Of a stretch of DNA of 64,000 nt, positions 1-8,595 are shown piece by piece. Numbering within the stretch: position 1 is the stretch's first letter; each line of letters begins with the position of its first letter. A model generated the notes under the pieces. That model ran no database searches and was not told the origin of the DNA. It saw only the letters and a list, made by a program, of their open reading frames with translations. Made by a program: the position numbers and the translations under genes. Location: the NCBI RefSeq assembly GCF_900109355.1, contig NZ_FOBF01000011.1, forward strand, positions 216,019 through 280,018, in the 5' to 3' direction. This stretch comes from Nonomuraea pusilla. Its GTDB lineage: Bacteria; Actinomycetota; Actinomycetes; Streptosporangiales; Streptosporangiaceae.

Positions 1-99
1 GTGGGGGCGCTGGTGGCCCCCCGGCATGGTGGTGCGGCGCCGGTGGCGGCCCCGACCGGCGCTGGCGCCGCCTGCCCCCGGGCGCCGCCCGTCAGCTGA
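1..99 (+). CDS. Possible 3' end of a gene cut by the window edge
   Basis: A reading frame is open from base 1 and stops with TGA at 97-99. The 32 visible residues are Ala/Pro/Gly-rich and carry no recognisable motif, so no function can be given. The stop codon lies inside a perfect palindrome (80-111) that would serve as its terminator. The frame could equally be chance in this GC-rich DNA. Confidence 0.25.
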   Translation: MGALVAPRHGGAAPVAAPTGAGAACPRAPPVS

Positions 100-111
100 C
101 GGGCGGCGCCC
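80..111. terminator. Perfect 16-bp palindrome, likely terminator
   Basis: Bases 80-95 are the exact reverse complement of 96-111 (GGGCGCCGCCCGTCAG and its complement), with no spacer. There is no T-tract, as is common for actinobacterial terminators. It separates whatever lies upstream of the window from the TetR/dehydrogenase operon. Confidence 0.6.
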
Positions 112-149
112 CTCCGCTTGTCCGGGACCTGCCCGGACCCTAACCGGAC

Positions 150-186
150 GCGACCATGACGGTCGCTTTGCGACCAAAATGGTCGC
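150..186. promoter_or_regulatory. Double inverted-repeat operator ahead of TetR gene
   Basis: Two copies of GCGACC-N5-GGTCGC lie at 150-166 and 170-186, separated by TTT. The centre-to-centre distance is 20 bp, close to two helical turns. They end 20 bp before the ATG of the TetR-family gene. This fits cooperative binding by two dimers, and autorepression is the likely role. The half-sites also pair across the TTT spacer, making a third nested inverted repeat. Confidence 0.75.
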
Positions 187-206
187 AACAGGGCTATGCT
201 GGAGAC

Positions 207-962
207 ATGCCCCGGCAGACGCAGCAGCAGATCGACGACGAGATCATCGACGTGGCCGCCGCGCTCTTCGCCCGACACGGCCTGAAGGAGACCTCCGTCC
301 AGCGCATCGCCGACGCGGTCGGCTACTCCAAGAGCGGGCTGCTGCGGCGCTACCCCTCCAAGGAGGCGCTCCAGGACGAGGTCGTCGCCCGCTGCCTGGC
401 CGAGGTGCGCGGCATCGCCGGCGCGGTGGCCGGGTTCGCGCCCGGACCGTCCCGCGACAGGGAGGCGCTCGTCCGGCTGGCCGCGCTGGCGGTGCGCCAC
501 CCGGGCTTCGTCGCCCTGATCCTGTCAGGCGTGTCCCACTCCGACGCCGACGCCGATGGCGGAGCCGCTACCAGGGCCGCTACCAGGGCCGCCGGGAGCA
601 TCGCTGCCGGAGCCGCGCAAGGGGCCGCCATGCCGCCGGCCGCGCAAGAGACGGCCAGGAGCGGCACCGGGCGAGAGGACACCGGGAGCGGTGCTTCGCT
701 GGGGCTCATCGCCGATGCGCTCGCCGACGCCTTCGCCGTCACGCCGGAGACTGGGTTCGCCCGCCGGGCGCGCGTCACGGGCGCGCTCGGCGCGCTGGCC
801 GTCGTGTGCGTGGCGATGCGCGGCCGCCTGCCGCACGACGCGGCCCGCCACCTCGTGGACGTCGCCTACGACGCCCTCGGCCACGCCCGCACCGAAGGTG
901 AGAGCGCCGCGCCGCCCATGAGCCGCCAGGACGTACCCACGCAGGAGAGAAGGAAGCCATGA
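207..962 (+). CDS. TetR/AcrR-family transcriptional regulator
   Basis: The 251-residue protein has a TetR helix-turn-helix at about residues 10-55: FARHGLKETSVQRIADAVGYSKSGLLRRYPSKEAL is spread over the recognition helix and the following helix. The C-terminal ligand-binding half contains an Ala/Arg-rich low-complexity insert (about residues 120-170) encoded by short repeats such as GCTACCAGGGCC. The ATG at 207 is preferred because GGAG at 201-204 precedes it and the conserved domain begins just after. Its TGA overlaps the ATG of the downstream dehydrogenase (ATGA), so the two are translationally coupled. The double inverted repeat at 150-186 is its probable operator. The ligand is unknown, but the partner suggests an alcohol, aldehyde or related toxic compound. 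Confidence 0.88.
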   Translation: MPRQTQQQIDDEIIDVAAALFARHGLKETSVQRIADAVGYSKSGLLRRYPSKEALQDEVVARCLAEVRGIAGAVAGFAPGPSRDREALVRLAALAVRHPGFVALILSGVSHSDADADGGAATRAATRAAGSIAAGAAQGAAMPPAAQETARSGTGREDTGSGASLGLIADALADAFAVTPETGFARRARVTGALGALAVVCVAMRGRLPHDAARHLVDVAYDALGHARTEGESAAPPMSRQDVPTQERRKP

Positions 963-1972
963 CCGAGATGCTCGCCGCCCGGCTGCACATCCCCACCCGC
1001 GAACTGCGCATGGAGCGCGTGCCCGTCCCCGAGCCGGGGCCCGGCCAGGTGCGCGTCCAGGTGCGCGCCGCCGGCGTCTGCCTGTCCGACGTCCACCTCG
1101 TCGACGGCACGCTCAGCCCGCTGTGGCTGTCCGGCGACAGTGTCACCCTCGGCCACGAGGTGGCGGGCGTCGTCGACGCCCTCGGCCCCGGCGTCGACGG
1201 CTGGTCGGTGGGACAGCGGGTGCTGCTCCAGGCCGGCGAGGTCAACCTGCGCGGCACCGTGCTCACGCGCGGCGTCGACTACGACGGCGGCTACGCGGAG
1301 TACGCCCTGGCCAGCGCCACCACGGTCGTGCCCATCCCCGACGGCCTGCCGTTCGAGCAGGCGTGCATCATCCCCGACGCCGTCTCCACCCCGTGGGCGG
1401 CCGTGACCGCCACCGGCGCGACCCGTCCGGGCGAGGCGGTGGCCGTGTGGGGCGTCGGCGGGCTCGGCGCCCACGCCGTGCAGTTGCTGAGGCTCGTCGG
1501 CGCCGCCCCCGTGATCGCGATCGACCCGCTGGAGGCCGCCCGCGAACGCGCCGTCGCCCTCGGCGCCGACGTCGCGCTCGACCCGGCCGACCCCAAGCTG
1601 CGCGACAGCGTCATGGACCTGACCGGCGGCGAGGGCCTCGGCGTCGCGTTCGACTTCGCCGGTGTCGCGCCGGTGCGCGAGCAGGCGCTGTCGCTGCTGG
1701 GCAAGGGCGGCAGGCTGGTCGTCGTGGGTCTGGCGAACAAGCCGCTGACCATCCCCAACGACCTCGGCTTCGCCTACTTCGGCCAGTCGCTGCACGGCCA
1801 CTACGGCTCGCAGCCCGAGCACGTCCAGCAGCTCGTGACGCTCGCCGGGCGCGGGCGGCTCGACCTGAGCGGGTCCGTGAGCGACGTGCTGCCGCTGGCC
1901 GACGCACCCGCCGCCATCGAGCGTCTGGCCCGCAAGGAGGGCAACCCCATCCGCCTCATCCTCCGCCCCTGA
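959..1972 (+). CDS. Zinc-type medium-chain alcohol dehydrogenase (MDR)
   Basis: The 337-residue MDR enzyme has a catalytic Cys in AGVCLSDVH, the GHEVAG zinc/substrate motif near residue 65, and a Rossmann dinucleotide site GVGGLGAHAVQ. An Asp follows at the end of the next strand (AIDPLEA), which favours NAD(H) over NADP(H). The four-cysteine structural zinc loop of classical ADHs is absent: the segment after GHEVAG contains no CxxCxxC cluster. It probably oxidises an alcohol or reduces an aldehyde; the substrate cannot be told. It is coupled by ATGA overlap to the TetR gene and is presumably controlled by it. Confidence 0.85.
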   Translation: MTEMLAARLHIPTRELRMERVPVPEPGPGQVRVQVRAAGVCLSDVHLVDGTLSPLWLSGDSVTLGHEVAGVVDALGPGVDGWSVGQRVLLQAGEVNLRGTVLTRGVDYDGGYAEYALASATTVVPIPDGLPFEQACIIPDAVSTPWAAVTATGATRPGEAVAVWGVGGLGAHAVQLLRLVGAAPVIAIDPLEAARERAVALGADVALDPADPKLRDSVMDLTGGEGLGVAFDFAGVAPVREQALSLLGKGGRLVVVGLANKPLTIPNDLGFAYFGQSLHGHYGSQPEHVQQLVTLAGRGRLDLSGSVSDVLPLADAPAAIERLARKEGNPIRLILRP

Positions 1973-1982
1973 CCGAGCCCCG

Positions 1983-2128
1983 CCGTCCAGGAGGGCCGCC
2001 CCACCGCCCAGCAGGGGCGGTCTGTGTTACTGACCCGGACCGTCCAGGAGGGGCGGTCTGTGGGCGCCGCCCCGCAAGAGGGGCGATCTGCGGCCTGTGA
2101 GCCGGCCGTCCGGGAGGGGCGCGTCGTG
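1983..2128 (+). repeat. Degenerate ~32-bp direct repeats before pucR-like gene
   Basis: Five degenerate copies of a unit with core AGGAGGGGCGGTCTGTG occur at about 1983, 2009, 2040, 2074 and 2106, mostly spaced 30-35 bp. The copies at 2009 and 2040 share GGGGCGGTCTGTG exactly. They fill the gap between the dehydrogenase and the PucR-family gene. They could be regulator sites or simply a minisatellite; a similar GC-rich array lies downstream of the same gene. Confidence 0.65.
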
Positions 2129-2177
2129 TTCGTCTCTTCGGTGGGTGCCGCGGGCGGCGGGCGCGGCGGGGGTGCGT

Positions 2178-4130
2178 ATGCTCCCCGGCATGGGTGAGCG
2201 CGGTGGCCGGGGCGGGGGCCGGTGGATCAGCCTGCGCGAGCTGCTCGCCTTCGACGAGGGCGGCGTGCTGCGGTTGCTGCTCGCGCCGTCCGGCGAGGAC
2301 GTCCACGTCAACGGCATGATCATCGGCGACGAGGGCCCGGCGCGCTCGTACGCCCACCGCGTCGTCCTGGCCGCCGGGCTGTTCCACTCCACCGGGGCCG
2401 CCACCGCCTCGATCAGGGAGGCCGCGGCGCGCGGGGCCGCGGCCGTGGTCGTCAGGGCGGGTGACGACCTGCCGTCCGAGCTGGTGTCCGCCGCCGAACA
2501 GGTGGGCGTCGCGCTGCTCGCACGGGCCGAGTGGGCCGACTGGGACGACGTCGCCACCCTGCTGCGCTCCGCGCTCGCGTACGCCGACGCAGGGCGCGGC
2601 GACCGGATGGCCGACGCCACAGCGGGCGGCGGCCTGGCCGCGCTCGCCTCGGTCGTCGCCGAGTTCACCGGCGGCTCCATCACGATCGAGGACACCGGCT
2701 TCCGCGTGCTCGCCCACTCCGCCACCGGGCCGGAGGCCGACGAGCTGCGCCGCTCCACCATCCTGGGCGGCCGGGTGCCCGACTGGCGGGTCGAGGAGCT
2801 GCGGCGCAGCGGCCTGCTGCGCGCCCTGTGGTCCTCGGACGAGGTCATCCACCGCCCCGCCGACGGCGACTCTCCGGAGCGGCTCATCATCGCCATCCGC
2901 AGCGGCAGGGAGATGCTCGGCTCCATCTGGGCCGCCGCCGACGGCCGGGGGCTGAGCCCGAACGCCGCCAGCGCGCTGAGTCGCGCCGCCGAGGTGGCCG
3001 TCCCGTACCTGGCGCAGCACCGGCTGCGCGAGAGCGCGGCCCGCCGCCGCGAGGAGCACGCGCTGCGCGGCCTGCTCGGCGGCGACGGCGACATGAGCAC
3101 CCACGCCTGGACCCTCGGCCTGCCGCCGGACCTGCGCTGCGGCGTCGTGCTGGCCGAACTGGACACCTCACCCCAGACCCACACCCAGACCCATGTCCAC
3201 GCCCAGGGCCAGAACTCGGCCCAGGCCCAGGCCCAAGGACAGGGGCAGGCCCAGGGACAGGGGCAGAACTTGGCGCAGGCCCAGCGACCGGGACCGGGAC
3301 CGGGACAGGCCCATGTTCAGGCATTAGGACAGGAGGAGGGGCAGGGCCGGGGAACCCGGCCGAGTCAAGGCCAGGGGCTCGAGCAGCCGGGGCCAGGCCG
3401 GGGGCTCGGGCAGCCCGGGCCGGGCCGGGGACCTTTGCCTGGGCCGGGTCTGAGGCCGGGGCAGGCGCGGGGGACCGGTCCGGGGCCGGGTGCGTCGGCG
3501 GTGGAGCGGACGGTCGAGGTGCTGGCGCTGCAGGCGGCGGCGTACCGGAGCGGGGTGCGGGTGCTGCGCGAGGGGACGCGCGTCCTCGCGCTGCTGCCGC
3601 TGGAGCGCGGCGACGACCGCGACCTGCTGGGCCTGGCCCGCGACCTCGATGGGCTGGCCTCGTCCATGCCGGGGGCGAACCGGGTCCGGGTGGGCGCCGG
3701 GCCCGCGGTGGCGTCGCCGCTGCTGGCGTCCGCCTCACGCGAGGAGGCCGAGCTGGTCGTACGGGTGCTGCGCGCCGAGGAGGCGCGGGGACGCGGCGAG
3801 CGCCGGTACGCGTCGGCGGCCGACGTGCGTCCCGCCCTGGATGTCCTGCGCGTCCTGGACGCCGTGCGCCCGGTGCTGGAGAGCGGCAGCGGCCCGGTGC
3901 ACGACCTGGTCAGGACGGACCTGGCGACGGGCGGCGAGCTGGTGCGCTCGATCGCCGCCTACCTGGACGCCGGGGGCGACGTCCGCGTGGCGGCCCGCCG
4001 GCTCGTCCTGCACCCGAACACCCTGCGCTACCGGCTGCGCCGCGCCCGGGAGCGCTTCGGCGTCGACCTCGACGACCCTGACACCCGCCTCCTGATCACC
4101 CTGGCCGTCCGCCTGACCGAAACCCCCTGA
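2178..4130 (+). CDS. PucR-family transcriptional regulator with low-complexity insert
   Basis: The protein has about 650 residues. The N-terminal PucR-type domain (SLRELLAFDEGGVLRLLL... to about residue 140) is followed by a GGDEF-like region and a C-terminal PucR helix-turn-helix with the signature HPNTLRYRLRRARERFGVDL. PucR-type activators in actinomycetes usually control purine, amino-acid or other nitrogen catabolism genes. The target is unknown, but the D-amino-acid genes downstream are candidates. Codons from about 3166 to 3500 encode a Gln/Gly/Pro-rich tract built of GQ and PG repeats, which interrupts the central domain and is not a normal family feature. ATG at 2178 and ATG at 2190 are both possible starts; no strong ribosome site separates them. 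Confidence 0.85.
   Translation: MLPGMGERGGRGGGRWISLRELLAFDEGGVLRLLLAPSGEDVHVNGMIIGDEGPARSYAHRVVLAAGLFHSTGAATASIREAAARGAAAVVVRAGDDLPSELVSAAEQVGVALLARAEWADWDDVATLLRSALAYADAGRGDRMADATAGGGLAALASVVAEFTGGSITIEDTGFRVLAHSATGPEADELRRSTILGGRVPDWRVEELRRSGLLRALWSSDEVIHRPADGDSPERLIIAIRSGREMLGSIWAAADGRGLSPNAASALSRAAEVAVPYLAQHRLRESAARRREEHALRGLLGGDGDMSTHAWTLGLPPDLRCGVVLAELDTSPQTHTQTHVHAQGQNSAQAQAQGQGQAQGQGQNLAQAQRPGPGPGQAHVQALGQEEGQGRGTRPSQGQGLEQPGPGRGLGQPGPGRGPLPGPGLRPGQARGTGPGPGASAVERTVEVLALQAAAYRSGVRVLREGTRVLALLPLERGDDRDLLGLARDLDGLASSMPGANRVRVGAGPAVASPLLASASREEAELVVRVLRAEEARGRGERRYASAADVRPALDVLRVLDAVRPVLESGSGPVHDLVRTDLATGGELVRSIAAYLDAGGDVRVAARRLVLHPNTLRYRLRRARERFGVDLDDPDTRLLITLAVRLTETP
3166..3500 (+). 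repeat. Coding minisatellite encoding GQ/PG-rich linker
   Basis: About 335 bp of short imperfect repeats (CAGGCCCAGG, GGACAGGGGCAG, CCGGGGCCGGGC types) lie within the PucR-family gene and keep its frame open. The encoded tract alternates Gly/Gln, then Pro/Gly/Arg. It resembles slipped-strand expansion in an interdomain loop. Confidence 0.75.
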
Positions 4131-4199
4131 CCAACTCCTCACCCCTCAGCAACCCCTGACGCCGCACCACACCTGCCCGCTCCTCACGCCTGTCACGGC

Positions 4200-4560
4200 C
4201 GCTCCGGCCCCGGCCTGTCACGGCCGCTCGGGCCCTGCGTCTGTCATGTCCGCTCGGGCTCCGGCCCCTTGCGGTTGCCCCGGCCCTTCGGCTCCTGTGG
4301 CAGCAAGGGCCCCGGCCCCTTTCGGTTGCCCGCTCTTCGTGCGTGTCGCGGTTGCTCGGGCTCCGCCCCTTGTGGTCGCTCAGGTCCTCCGGGTCCTCCG
4401 GGTCCTCCGGGTCCTGCGGTCGCCGGGGCCCAGCTCCTGCGGTCGCAAGGGGCCCAGCCCCTGAGATCGTCCGCTCTTCGCGCGCGTCGCCGTTGCTCGG
4501 GCCCCGGCCCTTGCGGTCGCCCCAGCCCTGCAGTCGCAGGGGCCGGGCCCTGCCGTCGCT
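4200..4560. repeat. Gene-free degenerate GC-rich repeat array
   Basis: The 636 bases between the PucR-family gene and the decarboxylase hold no credible gene. They contain a degenerate array with recurring elements such as CGGCCCCTTGCGGTTGCCC, CCCGCTCTTCG and CGCGTGTCGCGGTTGCTCGGG, spaced about 50-60 bp, plus a run of four GGTCCTCCG units at about 4383-4420. A frame open on the minus strand across the array is low-complexity Arg/Gly and is read as a product of the repeats. After 4560 the DNA becomes less GC-rich (4610-4745), which is where the promoter of the decarboxylase operon should lie. Confidence 0.6.
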
Positions 4561-4766
4561 CGTCCCCTGTTGGCGGGGTCGTCCGGTCCTTGGAACGGTT
4601 CTTGGCTTCGGGGCCAAAGGCAGGCGATCACTTTGGCCGCTCGGATAACGACGTGCGGGGGTCTTATGCCCGAATCTCGTGATGTTCCCTTCCATGATTG
4701 CCAGTCGCCTGACTTATCCCGTTATGGCGGGCGGCTGGCGTTTTGATGCCCTCAGGAGTCCTGGAC

Positions 4767-6143
4767 GTGATCCAGAGCAGCGCCACGCTCGCCCCCGCAC
4801 CCACCTCCCGCGCCGCCAGGGTGGCCCCCGTGGTCCGCCACGCCGTGCGGACGGGCGCGCTGGGCGCCGAGCACCCCGTCGCCGGGTTCGTGGACGTCGA
4901 AGGCGTGCGCGAGTCCGTCGCCGACCTGCAGGCCGCCTTCGACGCTGCCGCCTCCGGCGCGGCGCCGGGCGTGCTGCACACGTTCGCCGCCAAGGCCGCC
5001 TCGCTGATCCCCGTCCTGCGGCTGCTCGCCGACAGCGGCATGGGCTGCGAGGTGGCCAGCCCCGGCGAGCTGCGCATCGCGCTCGACGCCGGGTTCGCGC
5101 CGTCCGCGATCGTCTTCGACTCGCCCGCCAAGACCCGCGACGAGCTGCGGCAGGCGCTCGCGCTCGGCGTGGCGGTCAACGCCGACAGCTTCTCCGAGCT
5201 GCGCCGCGTCGACGAGCTGCGGCCCGAAGGGTGCGCGTCGGTGCTCGGCCTGCGCGTGAACCCGCAGGTCGGAACCGGCTCCATCGGCGCGATGAGCACG
5301 GCGACCGCCACGTCGAAGTTCGGCGTCCCGCTGCGCGACCCGGGGGCGCGCGAGCGCGTGGTGCGCGCCTTCGCGGAGCGTCCGTGGCTGACGCGCCTGC
5401 ACGCGCACGTCGGCTCGCAGGGCTGCCCGATAGAGCTCATCGCGGCGGGCATCGCCGAGACGTACCGGCTCGCCGAGGAGATCAACGCCACGCTGGGCGT
5501 CAGGCAGGTGACGAGCATCGACATCGGCGGCGGCCTGCCCGTCAACTTCGACGGGGACGAGGTGCGGCCCACCTTCGCCGAGTACGCGCGGGCGCTGCGC
5601 GAGGCCGTCCCCGGGCTGTTCGACGGCTCGTACGCGCTGGTCACCGAGTTCGGCCGGTCGCTTCTCGCCAAGAACGGCTTCATCGCCGCGCTGGTCGAGT
5701 ACACCAAGGACGCGGGCGGGCGGCGCGTCGCGATCACCCACGCGGGCGCGCAGGTCGCCACCAGGACCGTGCTCATGCCGGACGCCTGGCCGCTGCGCGT
5801 CGGCGCGTTCGACGCCGACGGCCTGCCCAAGGACGCGCCGGTGCTCCCGCAGGACGTCGCGGGGCCGTGCTGCTTCGCGGGCGACGTCGTGGCGCACGCG
5901 CGCGAGCTGCCCGAGCTGGAGGAGGGCGACATCGTCGTGCTGTACGACACGGGGGCCTACTACTTCTCCACCCCGTGGGCGTACAACAGCCTGCCCTACC
6001 CGGCGGTGCACGGCTACACGGTCTCCGGCGGCGGCGAGGTGCGGCTCGCGCCGGTGCGGCCCGCCCAGACGCTCGACGAGATCGCCGCCGCCAGCGGCCT
6101 GGCGCACGCGGGAGCGCTGACCGGTCTCCTCGCGCCCGCCTGA
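4767..6143 (+). CDS. PLP-dependent fold-III amino-acid decarboxylase (LysA-like)
   Basis: The 458-residue protein belongs to the diaminopimelate/ornithine decarboxylase family. The PLP lysine is in FAAKA (about K76). It also has HVGSQG, the glycine-rich phosphate loop DIGGGLP, and EFGRSL. The second-subunit Cys motif appears as GPCCFAGD, and the tail has YDTGAYYFS. This is typical LysA topology, but the first ~50 residues and the specificity region differ, so the substrate need not be meso-diaminopimelate. The GTG at 4767 is chosen because AGGAG at 4754-4758 stands eight bases before it; an ATG at 4746 lacks such a site. The next gene encodes a D-amino-acid deacylase, so the pair may catabolise an acylated or D-configured amino acid. 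Confidence 0.82.
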   Translation: MIQSSATLAPAPTSRAARVAPVVRHAVRTGALGAEHPVAGFVDVEGVRESVADLQAAFDAAASGAAPGVLHTFAAKAASLIPVLRLLADSGMGCEVASPGELRIALDAGFAPSAIVFDSPAKTRDELRQALALGVAVNADSFSELRRVDELRPEGCASVLGLRVNPQVGTGSIGAMSTATATSKFGVPLRDPGARERVVRAFAERPWLTRLHAHVGSQGCPIELIAAGIAETYRLAEEINATLGVRQVTSIDIGGGLPVNFDGDEVRPTFAEYARALREAVPGLFDGSYALVTEFGRSLLAKNGFIAALVEYTKDAGGRRVAITHAGAQVATRTVLMPDAWPLRVGAFDADGLPKDAPVLPQDVAGPCCFAGDVVAHARELPELEEGDIVVLYDTGAYYFSTPWAYNSLPYPAVHGYTVSGGGEVRLAPVRPAQTLDEIAAASGLAHAGALTGLLAPA

Positions 6144-6254
6144 CGTGCTCGGGAACGCGCGCCGGGGCCACCGGCGCGCGTCCTGTACAGGGGGCCGTCC
6201 GCGATGCTGTCGTGGGAGCGGCCGATCATGGCGCGAGCAGAGGAGGGACGACCC

Positions 6255-7916
6255 GTGCCGTACCCGAACCACGACGTCCTCATCAGGGGCGGCACCCTGG
6301 TGGACGGCACCGGCGGGCCGCCCCGCCGCGCGGACGTCGCCGTGCGGCAGGGCCGGGTCGTCGCGGTCGCCGAGGCGGACGCCCGCGGCTCCGGCGCGCT
6401 CCCGGGCGGCGACGGGAGGGTCGCATCCGGCGGGCGGGCCGCACCCGGCGACCAAGGCGGGCCCGACGGGCGGGCCGTGCTGGTGATCGACGCGGACGGG
6501 CTCGTGGTCGCGCCCGGCTTCGTGGACCTGCACTCGCACGCCGACTTCACCGTCCTCGACGCTCCGGAGGCGGAGGCGTGCCTGCGCCAGGGGGTCACCA
6601 CCCTCGTCACCGGCAACTGCGGCATGTCGCCGTTCCCGGCGCACGGCCCCGCCTCCCAGGGGTCGCCCCTCGGGACCGGCAGGGACGCCTGCCTGCCCGG
6701 CATGGACGCGTTCGCGGCTGCCGTGGACGCGGCGCGGCCGGCCGTGAACATCGCGCCCCTGGTCGGGCACGGCGCGCTGCGGGCCGCGGTGCTCGGCCAG
6801 GACCGGCGCGCGGCGGGGCGGGACGAGCTGGCCCGCATGCTGCGGCTGCTCGCCGAGGCCGCGGAGCAGGGCGCGTTCGGCCTGTCCAGCGGCCTGATCT
6901 ACGCCCCCGGGCGCTTCGCGGCCACCGGCGAGCTGGTGGCGCTCGCGGCAGAGGCGGCCCGCCGCGGCCTGCTGTACGCCACCCACCTGCGCGACGAGGG
7001 CGACCACCTGATCGAGGCGGTGGAGGAGGCGCTGAGCGTCGCCGCGCGGTCGGGAGCCCGCCTGCAGATCTCCCACCTGAAGGCGATGGGCCCGGCCAAC
7101 CACGGCAGGGTGGCGTCCGCGCTCGGCCTGCTCGACGCCGCCCGCGCCGCCGGCGTGGACGTCGCCTGCGACGTCTACCCCTACGCGGCGTCGTCCACGA
7201 CGCTGACCTCGCGGCTGCCGGCGTGGGCGCTCGACGGCGGCGTCCCCGCCCTGCTCGACCGGCTCGCCGACGCGGCCGTCAGGCGGCGCGTCCTGGACGG
7301 CCTGCGGCCCGCCGTGGGCCGCACGTTCCTGCCCGAGGGCGTGGTCATCGCCTCGCTTCCCCCGGGGCCGTACGCGGGGCGGGTGGGCGACAGCATCGCC
7401 GCCATCGCCGCCGACCTGGGCGTGGAGCCTGCCGCCGCCGTGCTGGAGGTGCTGGCCGCGCACCGCGGCCAGGTCATGATCGTCAACCACGCCATGGCGG
7501 AGCGGGACGTGGACGCCGTGCTCGCCCACCCATCGACGGCCGTGGCGAGCGACGGTTGGGTGCTGCGCGCCCCGGGCGACGGCCACCCGCACCCGCGCAG
7601 CTTCGGCACGTTCGCCCGGGTCCTCGGCCGCCACGTCCGTGAACGCCGCGTGCTCGGGCTGCCCGAGGCGGTGCGCAAGATGAGCGGGCTGCCCGCCGCC
7701 CGGCTGGGGCTGACCGGCCGCGGCACGGTCGCGCCCGGTCAGGTCGCCGACCTGTGCGTCTTCGACCAGGACGCCGTCACGGATCTCGCCACCTACGCCG
7801 ACCCGTGGCGGTACGCGGACGGTGTGCGGCACGTTCTGGTGTCCGGCGAGCCGGTGCTCCTGGACGGCGAGCCCACCGGCCGCCGTCCGGGCCGCGTCCT
7901 GCGCCGCCCCGCCTGA
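6255..7916 (+). CDS. N-acyl-D-amino-acid deacylase (D-aminoacylase)
   Basis: The 553-residue amidohydrolase has the D-aminoacylase set of motifs. HSH (H93, H95) sits in GFVDLHSHADF, a metal-bridging Cys in VTGNCGMSPFP, and single His ligands in THLRDEGDHL and QISHLKAMG. The Asp is in VASDGW. It would remove the acyl group from N-acyl-D-amino acids in the cytoplasm. A Gly/Ala/Asp-rich insert near residues 40-70 lies in the N-terminal beta-sandwich, where family members have a short turn. GTG at 6255 is preceded by AGGAGGG at 6241; ATG at 6228 is the alternative. Spacing of 111 bp from the decarboxylase allows a shared transcript. Confidence 0.87.
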   Translation: MPYPNHDVLIRGGTLVDGTGGPPRRADVAVRQGRVVAVAEADARGSGALPGGDGRVASGGRAAPGDQGGPDGRAVLVIDADGLVVAPGFVDLHSHADFTVLDAPEAEACLRQGVTTLVTGNCGMSPFPAHGPASQGSPLGTGRDACLPGMDAFAAAVDAARPAVNIAPLVGHGALRAAVLGQDRRAAGRDELARMLRLLAEAAEQGAFGLSSGLIYAPGRFAATGELVALAAEAARRGLLYATHLRDEGDHLIEAVEEALSVAARSGARLQISHLKAMGPANHGRVASALGLLDAARAAGVDVACDVYPYAASSTTLTSRLPAWALDGGVPALLDRLADAAVRRRVLDGLRPAVGRTFLPEGVVIASLPPGPYAGRVGDSIAAIAADLGVEPAAAVLEVLAAHRGQVMIVNHAMAERDVDAVLAHPSTAVASDGWVLRAPGDGHPHPRSFGTFARVLGRHVRERRVLGLPEAVRKMSGLPAARLGLTGRGTVAPGQVADLCVFDQDAVTDLATYADPWRYADGVRHVLVSGEPVLLDGEPTGRRPGRVLRRPA

Positions 7917-7982
7917 CCGGGGCGGCCCCGGCGGGCAGCCGTACGCTGCTGGTGAAGGACCCCCGGCGGCCGAGGAGTGGTC

Positions 7983-8567
7983 ATGTGGCATGACATGCTG
8001 ACGATGCAGGTGCCGATCCTGGAGAAGGTGGCGCGGACGGTCCTCGTCTACGCGCTGATCGTCGTGCTGTTCCGGCTCGCGGGCAAACGGGGCCTGGCCA
8101 ACCTCAACACCTTCGACTTCGTCGTGATCTTCCTGCTGTCGAACGTCGTGCAGAACGCCGTCATCGGGCCGGACGACAGCCTCCTGGGCGGCGCGGTCGG
8201 CGCGGTGACCCTGGTCGTGGTCAACGCGGTGCTGACCCGCTGGCTGGCGCGCGACGAGCGCGCGGAGCGCATCCTCGAAGGCACGGCCACCGAGGTCATC
8301 AGGGACGGACGCGTCGTCGAGAGCGCGACCAGGCGGCTCTCCCTGCGCCGAGGGCAACTGGCGACGGCCGTCCGCCTGCAGAACGGCGAGACGATCGACG
8401 ACGTCGCCGTGGGCAGGCTCGAACCCGACGGGCACCTCGTCATCGTCCTGAAGCCGGAGGAGACGGGCGCCACGCGGGCCGACGTCCACCGGCTGGAGGA
8501 GCGGCTGGCCGCGATCGAGGCGCTGCTGCGGGACCGTCACGCCGGTCACGGCCACGCCTCCTCCTGA
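7983..8567 (+). CDS. DUF421 (YetF/YcaP-like) membrane protein
   Basis: The 194-residue protein has three predicted N-terminal membrane helices (about residues 13-31, 41-60, 65-83), including the family hallmark around RLAGKRGLANLNTFDFVVIFLLSNVVQNA. A small cytosolic DUF421 domain follows (EGTATEVIRDGRVV ... LRRGQL ... VGRLEPDGHLVIVL). The tail (residues 165-190) is a short coiled coil. The biochemical role of the family is not established; Bacillus relatives are linked to spore or envelope functions. The ATG at 7983 follows GAGGAG at 7972-7977. Confidence 0.85.
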   Translation: MWHDMLTMQVPILEKVARTVLVYALIVVLFRLAGKRGLANLNTFDFVVIFLLSNVVQNAVIGPDDSLLGGAVGAVTLVVVNAVLTRWLARDERAERILEGTATEVIRDGRVVESATRRLSLRRGQLATAVRLQNGETIDDVAVGRLEPDGHLVIVLKPEETGATRADVHRLEERLAAIEALLRDRHAGHGHASS

Positions 8568-8595
8568 GCCAGCCGCCGGCGCCGCCCGACCCCGG

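Noticed and set aside
4383..4420. Run of GGTCCTCCG units as a possible CRISPR-like or regulatory array
   Set aside because: Units are contiguous 9-mers without spacers, typical of slippage within a larger degenerate repeat field.
4096..4695. 199-codon frame on the minus strand between the PucR-like gene and the decarboxylase
   Set aside because: It is low-complexity Arg/Gly sequence produced by the repeat array, without a ribosome site or recognisable domain.
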